Source of the DNA: Psychromonas sp.
GTDB lineage: Bacteria > Pseudomonadota > Gammaproteobacteria > Enterobacterales > Psychromonadaceae
Direction of reading: 5' to 3'
NCBI GenBank assembly: GCA_023145575.1
Contig: JAGLDN010000032.1
Location: forward strand, 1-12,715
DNA: 12,715 nucleotides
Shown: piece by piece, positions 7,330 to 12,715 of the stretch
Position numbering within the stretch: the stretch's first letter is position 1
Layout: every line of letters starts with the position of its first letter
Made by a program: the position numbers and the translations under genes
The notes under the pieces: generated by a model
The model's input: only the letters and a program-made list of their open reading frames with translations
Told to the model about the DNA's origin: nothing
Database searches by the model: none

Positions 7330-7540
7330 TCAATCAAGAAAGTTTTGCTGAGCAGTAAATTATAACGACATAAATTGGCACAAATTTCCTTGCCCAGCGG
7401 GCCGTTAGCACGGGTTATTATGAGGATAAGCCAGCCTCACATTACAACATTCGAAAAGAGAATAACTATTCACTCATGTTGTGCCTTGATCTGATATCCA
7501 GTTAAAGCCTGACAAAGGATCTTGAAGTAACATGGGTATA
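7330..7540 (-). mobile_element. Degraded MITE-like copy, family A with a divergent tip
   Basis: The right end, AAGTAACATGGGTATA, is a TATACCCAT-type terminus. Reading inwards on the minus strand, TCAGGCTTT, then ATATCAGATCAAGGC, then TTTTCGAATGTT align in order with the family A copies, and GGGCAAGGAAATTTG near the other side loosely matches. The left boundary is unclear. The outer 20 bp (GTTACTTCAAGATCC on the minus strand) differ from the other copies and resemble the core of the 47-bp palindrome at 9362. Confidence 0.5.
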
Positions 7541-7591
7541 AATTGATCTGTGTTGCTAAACTTCAGGCATTTTGAATAAATAAAATACACT

Positions 7592-7876
7592 TATACCCAT
7601 CACACCTGAAAATGCAGGTTTCAGTTAAAATTTAAAAGCTGAGAGGCAAGGCATTGATTGAAGAAAATGATTATTCCCTAGCCAAAATCAATAACACCTT
7701 TAAAACTCGCCCTTTGGAGACAACTGAGTAAATTATCTTCTGCGTTACAATACTCAAAAGTGAATAACAACAAATGGTTAAAATCTTTTTTTTAAACCTA
7801 CCGAAAGGAGCATTGCGCCTTGAACATGACTCATTCAGGTGTCCTGAAACGAAGATGTTCAGGCATGATGGGTATA
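7592..7876. mobile_element. MITE family B (285 bp) with 19-bp terminal inverted repeats
   Basis: The left end TATACCCATCACACCTGAA and the right end TTCAGGCATGATGGGTATA are inverses at 17 of 19 positions. Each end has a perfect 6-bp subterminal hairpin: CTGAAA with TTTCAG (7606-7624), and TTCAGG-TGT-CCTGAA (7834-7848). No transposase is encoded. A minus-strand frame of 81 codons (7671-7916) extends across and beyond the element and contains RNAPFGRFKKKILTICCY. Similar peptides seem to be annotated in several marine genomes as hypothetical proteins, which I think reflect translated copies of this element. It abuts the downstream end of the DUF1254/DUF1214 pseudogene. Confidence 0.72.
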
Positions 7877-7919
7877 AAGGTGCCTTTTGCGATATATTGT
7901 AAAATCTCAACGCCACTTT

Positions 7920-9279
7920 TTACCGATGCTGATTTGGCGCGTTATCATTTTTAGTGTTTGGTTTAAAAAATTGTTTTTGAATTTGAGCCATCAAGTCATC
8001 AGCATAAGCAAAAGTTTTATTAGCATTTACGCGATGGTAGCATTAAGAGTATGCCCGTCAAATATTTAGCACCTCTAGGCCGTTATAATGACATTTTTGA
8101 GACCATTGAAAAGCTCACCTGACGCAAAGAAATTAACAGTGTATGTGCCGTCTTTGTTTTCCACCATATCATCACAGTTAAGCGAATATTTCTTCGTGCC
8201 AATATAGCTACATTGATCATAGAAAGTAAAAGAGAAGAAAGCCTTTTTCTTACATTGCAGCGTTGCTTTTTTTATATATATATATCCATGTGACGTAAAA
8301 ATAAAATTCAGCAAGGCAAATAGTGCCAAGTAACTCTACATAAATTTGCCCTTTGGTGATTGGTACTAGCAGCTGCGCCCTTCTGGGCTTAAACTCGGTT
8401 TTTTATGATAAAAAGGTACTACTTCGTTATAACATTCGAAAATGGAGTAACCAATCATTAAGATACCTTCGTTAATGCGACGACTAAACGATTAGCATCG
8501 CAAATCGTTGATAGATCAGCGGTTACACCTTGCTCTGATGCCCGAGCTAAAGCCTGATAAAGCCTGATAAAACAATTTTACGTCACATGGGTATATGAAT
8601 ATCTCTTTGCAAAGGCTGCAAATGAAGAATAGTCTGAATTTTTACCAGACATTCCACTCCAAACAAAAGCGACAACTACTTTTTCCGCTTCAGCGATTTA
8701 TGCTCTTTACGGTTCCAAAACCATTTTTAATTACATCTTTTTAATGATGCCCTGCAAAATTTGATAATATCTGAAATTAACTTGATCAAGCATTGTATGG
8801 TCATAGTTTACTGCCAAGATCTGAGGAGTGATATGTGATGAAATTAATACCCTGTGCTTTATGTACCTGTGCAAACATCTCTTCTTTCGGGAGCTTTCTA
8901 AGTAATCCCGCTCTTACAATAATATAAGCTCGACGCTCTTCAAGTAAGCATTTATTGGTCAAGAGTTGCGCTGCTGTTATAAAGTATCCTCGTTTTTTTT
9001 GATAACATCTTGATTGTCTTTATTGGCAAATTCTCTCAGATGTCTAATAACATTTATTTAATTTCCCGTGTTTTTCAACGCTTTGTGGTATGCTCTCTTG
9101 GCGTCAGCAGCGATAAGGTACTTGACAGTACCCCTAATTTTTGGCAGCGACAGCAAATCCAGCATTCGTTGTGGCAGTAGCGACTACCCTCTTTTTTTGC
9201 ATTTGATGAGCAACCTTTAGTAAGCCCCAATTAAGGCAAAGACAAATGTTCCTAAAAATAATTTATTTGACATGTTCAT
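7920..9279 (-). pseudogene. DUF1254/DUF1214 secreted protein gene, frameshifted and split by a MITE
   Basis: The coding order is clear but no frame stays open. From ATG 9279 a signal-peptide-like start (NKLFLGTFVFALIGAY) is followed by a stop. Near 8975-9055 come HLREFANKDNQDV and, across a one-base slip, NEDTLY then SSATLD, the core motif of DUF1254. ERRAYIIVRAG and MFAQVHKAQGINF follow. A family A MITE occupies 8281-8595. Beyond it the frame reads FFSFTFYDQ, KKYSLNCDDMVENKDGTYTV and GLKNVIITA, the DUF1214 pattern, then after more breaks ANKTFAYADDLMAQIQKQ to a TAA at 7920-7922. These proteins are secreted and of uncertain function. The open frame at 8075-8329 is only this gene's DUF1214 part fused to repeat sequence. 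Confidence 0.78.
8281..8595 (-). mobile_element. MITE family A, copy 2 (315 bp), inside the pseudogene
   Basis: It has TATATCCATGTGACGTAAAA at the left and the inverse TTTTACGTCACATGGGTATA at the right, 19 of 20 positions matching. It is inverted relative to copy 1 (4667-5031) and shares with it the CATCAGAGCAAGG, CTATCAACGATT, TTTTCGAATGTT and GGGCGCAGCTGC blocks. A duplicated AAAGCCTGAT (8550-8569) is specific to this copy. It carries no transposase. It separates the DUF1254 and DUF1214 parts of the pseudogene, and the TA-rich flanks (TATATATATA on the left) fit insertion at TA. Confidence 0.78.
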
Positions 9280-9726
9280 TGATACGACTTCAGTATTTTT
9301 TGCTATATCGATGATTATAATCATTTACTATTATTCATACCTGTAGTGATTCTACATTATCTATGCCCATCACACCTGAAGCGAGGATCTTGAGGTGTGA
9401 TGGGTATAAAATGGACTCCTATTCATATGTAATTTATTCTCATAGTAGAAAGGCAGATATCATTAAATTAGAGATCATAATAAAGCAATTAACCGATAAA
9501 ATACCTGATCTTTGTAGCAAATTTTTATAATAAAGGGAAAATAAACATAAAATTGTAATAACCCTACAAATATTAGAGGAAATTGACAAGTAGTACCAAT
9601 GATACTTCAAATCCGAGATGGATCAATACAATAGAATTAGTTCATAACACAAGGAAATGACGGTAAATAAGGTAAATTATATTAATGGTCGTTGATAATT
9701 GAAAATTTGCAACAAATATGAAAACG
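9280..9726. other. Intergenic stretch with a palindromic mini-element
   Basis: Apart from the 47-bp palindrome (9362-9408) I see nothing definite. No T-tract hairpin follows the chemoreceptor stop at 9727. The right part (9409-9726) is AT-rich with no open frame above 60 codons. Confidence 0.45.
9362..9408. repeat. 47-bp palindromic mini-element with MITE family B termini
   Basis: TATGCCCATCACACCT at the left and AGGTGTGATGGGTATA at the right are inverses with one mismatch in 16, with 15 bp between them. The left 19 bp match the left terminus of the MITE at 7592 except for one base. The right half (GGATCTTGAGGTGTGATGGG) resembles the tip of the copy ending at 7540. It looks like an internally deleted MITE or a REP-like unit. 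As RNA it would form a long hairpin on either strand, without a T run long enough to call a terminator. Confidence 0.75.
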
Positions 9727-10767
9727 TTAATGTATATCGCTTAATTTTTGTAAAATAGAGCGGCTTAAATCCATATTTGTTTGCGAACTATCAACCGCGA
9801 TAAGAGTATCTTCTACAATTTTCTCAACTTTTGGAAGCACTGAATCTACGAGTGATAATTGAGTATTTGCATCGTTTGACATTTGATTAATATTATCATG
9901 TAACGAGTCAATTGATTGCATTACTTCATCGGTATTGTGTTGGTCTTGCAGATCGAGCACACTCATCATTTTTTTTGAAAAGCTAGATACTTTCTCAGAG
10001 AGATTATTACTTGCATCCGATAATACGTCAACTAATTGGTTTATTACCCCAGCATGCTCACCTGATTTGTTGGCAAGATTTTTTACTTCATCTGCGACAA
10101 CTGCAAACCCACGTCCAGCATCTCCTGCCCTTGCCGCTTCAATGGAGGCATTTAACGCAAGTAAATTTGTTTGTGCTGATATTGAGGTAATAGTTATAGA
10201 CATTTCTTCTATTTTCATAAATTCCTGAGTGAAGGCTTTCATTTCATTTAAAATATCGTGAGCCCAAGTGCTCGCATGTCTAAATTCACTGACAAATTCA
10301 GTTTGCTTGTTAACAAGTGTTGAAAAACTTGAGCTCACCAAGTCAATACCCTTTAGTGAGATGGCACTAACATCAACAACGGAATAAGATCCCGTCGCCA
10401 TCATTTTTACTTCTTCAAGCGTTGAATCAACAAAATTGGAAGATTTAATCGCGCCTTTATTTATATTAGTCGCTATTTTTTCAATTTCTTTAGCTTGAGT
10501 AATTGCGGATTGCGCAAGCTGGTAATAGTCATTACTTTGATTGTTTTGATCTACAACTAGGCGGTTTTCCTGGTGTGAATTATCATGAGATTGATTTGAT
10601 TGTATGGCATAAATCAACCATGCTAAAATAATCACAAAATAAGTTAAAACAACCATTTCCCAGCTTATGCTCTGATCTGTCTGAAAAGACCGATATTGAT
10701 TAATCACATTTACAATCGATGCTGTAATGATTGAGGTTAGAATTGCATTTTTTACTGTCGTAGTCAT
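9727..10767 (-). CDS. Methyl-accepting chemotaxis-like signalling protein, sensor-poor
   Basis: The 346-aa protein has the cytoplasmic signalling hairpin of chemoreceptors, which controls the kinase CheA through CheW. The tip at about residues 190-235 reads SAQTNLLALNASIEAARAG, then GRGFAVVADEVKNLA, close to the consensus. Long helices on either side (about 80-185 and 236-345) fit a coiled-coil hairpin. Residues 38-55 are a clear membrane segment and 7-25 a weaker one, with only about a dozen residues between them, so there is no periplasmic ligand domain. Signals may be sensed within the membrane, in the cytoplasm or through partners. AAGGAA lies 6 nt before the ATG. It is divergent from the REC-CheC operon, which suggests a joint role. 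No HAMP domain is evident. The ligand cannot be told from the sequence. Confidence 0.92.
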   Translation of the reverse strand: MTTTVKNAILTSIITASIVNVINQYRSFQTDQSISWEMVVLTYFVIILAWLIYAIQSNQSHDNSHQENRLVVDQNNQSNDYYQLAQSAITQAKEIEKIATNINKGAIKSSNFVDSTLEEVKMMATGSYSVVDVSAISLKGIDLVSSSFSTLVNKQTEFVSEFRHASTWAHDILNEMKAFTQEFMKIEEMSITITSISAQTNLLALNASIEAARAGDAGRGFAVVADEVKNLANKSGEHAGVINQLVDVLSDASNNLSEKVSSFSKKMMSVLDLQDQHNTDEVMQSIDSLHDNINQMSNDANTQLSLVDSVLPKVEKIVEDTLIAVDSSQTNMDLSRSILQKLSDIH

Positions 10768-10997
10768 AATTTTTCCTTAAAGTTCTCCAAAAGAGAAGAT
10801 GATTTTGATGTTTTAAAGTATTTTGTATTTTTTAATTTTTTATTTATGCTTTTAAACTTTAATTTTAAATTTAAATTTTTGTAAAAAACATTCGATAAAC
10901 GTTCAAAATTTATTTATCATTAGAATATACTTATTATCACTAAATAAGCAAAATATCTCCTTCATACTTTGAACTGCTTTAAATAAATAGGACAATT
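10768..10997. promoter_or_regulatory. Divergent promoter region, very AT-rich
   Basis: The 230-bp gap must hold promoters for the chemoreceptor (minus) and the REC-CheC operon (plus). Its core (about 10810-10880) is almost pure A and T with runs of TTTTAAA-type sequence, which could be bent or bind H-NS-like proteins. No single -35/-10 pair stands out. AAACTTTA at 10854-10861 reads TAAAGTTT on the minus strand, like the -35 of flagellar sigma-28 promoters, but the expected GCCGATAA-type -10 is missing. Confidence 0.5.
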
Positions 10998-12026
10998 ATG
11001 CCATTACCCGTTTTAATTTGTGATGATTCTGCACTTGCACGTAAAGCTATCGCCAGATCGCTGCCAAAAGATTGGGATATATCAATTAGCTTTGCTGAAA
11101 ATGGTAAACTTGGTATTGAAGCAATTAAAGATGGAAAAGGCGATGTTTTATTTTTGGATCTCAATATGCCCGTCATGGATGGGTATCAAGTATTAGAAAC
11201 AATCGTAAAAGAAGATTTACCTTCGCTTGTTATCGTTATTTCAGGGGATATTCAGCCACAGGCTCACAAACGAGTCAAAGCCCTAGGTGCACTTGATTTT
11301 ATTAAAAAACCGATCGAGCAAAATGCACTGATCGCACTACTTTCCTCTTATGGGATCTATAAAGCAGGCGAGCATCAATCACTACAACGTGATGTAAACA
11401 AGGGTAAAGATAATGCCGTTAAAAAAGCGGCTACAGAACAAATTAGTTTGCAAGAAGCACTTCAAGAAGTTTCAAATATTGCAATGGGTCGTACAGGCGA
11501 TCTTTTAGCACGCTTGCTCGATGTATTTGTTGATTTGCCGATTCCAAAGGTGAGTACACTTAACACCAGTAACTTTGATATGAGATTATCAAAAATCACA
11601 AATGACGATAATGTTTCTGCCGTGTCACAAGGCTTCATTAGTACAGGTATTCAAGGTGAGGCCTTTATTATATTTTATGATACTTGTTTTAAAACGATGG
11701 CGAATTTACTAAATTACCAGGCGCCAATTGATGATCACATCGAAATTGAAGTCATGAATGACATTTCAAATATTCTTATCGTTTCATTTTTAAACGCCCT
11801 TGCAGAGCAATTAGACATTAACTTTAGTCAAGGTCAACCTGATGTCCTTGGCCAGCACAATCACATTACACAATTACTTAATTACAAGCAAAAACACGGA
11901 CAAAATACATTAACAATTGAAGTTAATTATGCCATAAAAACATACAATATAAAATGTGACTTACTCATACTCTTTACACAAGACTCAATCAAAACACTCA
12001 ATCATAAAATAGGATACCTTTTATAA
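10998..12026 (+). CDS. Response regulator fused to a CheC-type phosphatase domain
   Basis: The 342-aa product has an N-terminal receiver domain (1-120): acidic pair D9 and D10, phospho-acceptor D54 in FLDLNMPVMDG, switch residue S82 in VISGD and K104 in KKP. After a Lys-rich linker (about 122-148), residues 150-340 look like a CheC/CheX/FliY-family domain, which dephosphorylates CheY-P. The first active-site-like helix has E157 and N160 in EVSNIAMG. The second has D255 and N258 (DISN), with Asp in place of the usual Glu, so that site may be weaker. AGGAC lies 6 nt before the ATG. The gene ends 2 nt before the PAS gene, implying translational coupling. Phosphorylation may control phosphatase activity towards another CheY-like protein; that is inference. 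The partner kinase is not in the window. Confidence 0.93.
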   Translation: MPLPVLICDDSALARKAIARSLPKDWDISISFAENGKLGIEAIKDGKGDVLFLDLNMPVMDGYQVLETIVKEDLPSLVIVISGDIQPQAHKRVKALGALDFIKKPIEQNALIALLSSYGIYKAGEHQSLQRDVNKGKDNAVKKAATEQISLQEALQEVSNIAMGRTGDLLARLLDVFVDLPIPKVSTLNTSNFDMRLSKITNDDNVSAVSQGFISTGIQGEAFIIFYDTCFKTMANLLNYQAPIDDHIEIEVMNDISNILIVSFLNALAEQLDINFSQGQPDVLGQHNHITQLLNYKQKHGQNTLTIEVNYAIKTYNIKCDLLILFTQDSIKTLNHKIGYLL

Positions 12027-12028
12027 TT

Positions 12029-12481
12029 ATGAATGGAAAAATTGATATAAAAGAAATTCACTGGTTAGTTGATATGGTTCAAAATATTGATGTAGGTTTA
12101 GTGGTTATTGATTTAGATTTAAGAATTAAAGTCTGGAACGGTTTTATGGAAAATCATTCAGGATTATTATGCAAACATACGTTGGATAAAGAAATAACAG
12201 TGCTATTTCCAACAATTGGTCACAAATGGTTGCAACAAAAGATTAAAACATCCTGTTTATTAAAAAGTAAAACATTTACAACCTGGGAACAACGCCCTTA
12301 TTTATTTGAGTTTAAAAACTATCGCCCGATAACAAGCCGCTCACCTTATATGTATCAGAATATTACTTTTCTTCCGCTAAGTGATATCTCAGGTAAAATT
12401 ACACAAATATGCTTAACTATTTACGATGTCACCGATATTGCAATGCATAAATTACAAACGATAAAGAAACTATCGAAATGA
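12029..12481 (+). CDS. Stand-alone PAS domain protein
   Basis: The 150-aa product is essentially one PAS domain. Residues 10-35 fit the opening (VDMVQNIDVGLVVIDLDLRI), followed by VWNGFMENHSG, LDKEITVLFP, and the closing strands NITFLPLSD and CLTIYDVTDIA. PAS folds bind small ligands or mediate protein contacts. No cofactor-binding residue can be named, and no GGDEF, kinase or other output domain follows in frame. It starts 2 nt after the REC-CheC stop with only a poor ribosome site, so it is probably translationally coupled and works with that protein. In related marine bacteria I recall similar REC-CheC and PAS pairs followed by a diguanylate cyclase gene; here the next DNA has no intact gene. 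Confidence 0.85.
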   Translation: MNGKIDIKEIHWLVDMVQNIDVGLVVIDLDLRIKVWNGFMENHSGLLCKHTLDKEITVLFPTIGHKWLQQKIKTSCLLKSKTFTTWEQRPYLFEFKNYRPITSRSPYMYQNITFLPLSDISGKITQICLTIYDVTDIAMHKLQTIKKLSK

Positions 12482-12677
12482 ACAAACATCGCCTTTGATG
12501 ATAACGATGATAACGATGACTCATTATTCACATCCCAGTAGATGATGACAATTTAAAAAACGATAATAAAAGAGCAATCTGCTAGATCCGAAAGGTAATT
12601 TGCCTCACCTGTCGCACGCGACCATAGTCACACAAAGCGGAAAAACAAAGAAGTTTTTATTAAATTCAGCCAATAGT
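12482..12677. other. Region downstream of the PAS gene, no intact gene
   Basis: GATGATAAC is repeated at 12497-12514 with a partial third copy. A short frame after a TGA near 12520 reads HIPVDDDNLKNDN, which faintly recalls the start of a receiver domain, but it stops after 20 codons. No terminator is visible. Confidence 0.3.
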
Positions 12678-12715
12678 TTTATCCATGTGGCGTAAAAGTG
12701 CAAATTCAGCAAGGG
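12678..12715 (+). mobile_element. MITE family A terminus, cut by the window end
   Basis: TTATCCATGTGGCGTAAAA, then AAATTCAGCAAGG, matches the left end of copy 2 (8281-8316) with few changes. The rest of the element lies beyond the window. Confidence 0.7.

Noticed and set aside
8075..8329. 84-codon minus-strand frame as an intact gene
   Set aside because: Its N-terminus is MITE sequence and the rest is a DUF1214 fragment; it is part of the pseudogene.
9116..9131. GGTAC-TTGACA-GTACC inverted repeat as an operator
   Set aside because: The 5-bp arms lie inside the decayed coding region of the DUF1254 pseudogene and are likely chance.
9935..10228. Plus-strand 97-codon frame inside the chemoreceptor gene
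   Set aside because: It is antisense to the conserved signalling tip and is a shadow of its codon pattern.
10854..10861. Sigma-28 promoter for the chemoreceptor
   Set aside because: TAAAGTTT matches a -35 but no GCCGATAA-like -10 lies 10-12 nt downstream, and the tract is AT-rich enough for a chance match.
12497..12520. GATGATAAC repeats as a CRISPR or iteron array
   Set aside because: Fewer than three units with no spacers, and no replication or Cas gene nearby.

Overview
This window looks like an AT-rich chromosome segment from a marine-type gammaproteobacterium. Two things suggest this: the apt-dnaX-ybaB gene order known from enteric and marine gammaproteobacteria, and an operon pairing a response-regulator/CheC fusion with a PAS protein. 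Moritella, Psychromonas, Shewanella and their relatives are the kind of organism I have in mind, but the genus is an inference. Much of the intergenic DNA consists of decayed transposase genes, a decayed secreted-protein gene and small non-autonomous repeats, so the segment has had a high load of mobile DNA.

Left part (1-4343). Two decayed transposase fragments (1-207 and about 481-656) lie where recR would be expected beyond ybaB. On the minus strand come apt, dnaX and ybaB: purine salvage, the clamp-loader subunit of DNA polymerase III, and a nucleoid-associated protein. dnaX carries an intact programmed -1 frameshift cassette: an in-frame A AAA AAG heptamer, a 6-nt spacer, a perfect 10-bp stem and a stop codon five codons into the new frame. 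The gene should therefore make both tau (806 aa) and a truncated gamma form (526 aa).

Middle part (4344-9726). This is a patchwork. A 365-bp MITE (4667-5031) precedes dusC, which encodes tRNA-dihydrouridine synthase C. dusC converges on a minus-strand gene for an unrecognised protein with two membrane segments. About 2.4 kb without an intact gene follows. It holds a degraded repeat copy, a second MITE type (7592-7876), a DUF1254/DUF1214 pseudogene (7920-9279) split by another MITE copy (8281-8595), and a 47-bp palindromic mini-element (9362-9408). All these repeats begin or end with TATACCCAT or a close variant. The same sequence occurs in the dnaX leader and at the right edge of the window.

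Right part (9727-12715). A signalling module: a membrane-anchored chemoreceptor-like protein with almost no extracytoplasmic sensor is divergent from a two-gene operon encoding a REC-CheC fusion and a PAS protein. The REC domain has the phospho-acceptor set and the CheC part has at least one phosphatase-type E-x-x-N motif. The three proteins may form a local chemosensory or second-messenger circuit, but no kinase or output enzyme is visible. The window ends inside another MITE terminus.

The main unusual points are the dnaX recoding signal and the shared-terminus MITE families with their effect on the neighbouring genes. No wholly new system is demonstrated. The two-membrane-segment protein and the receptor/REC-CheC/PAS cluster are the best candidates for unknown function.
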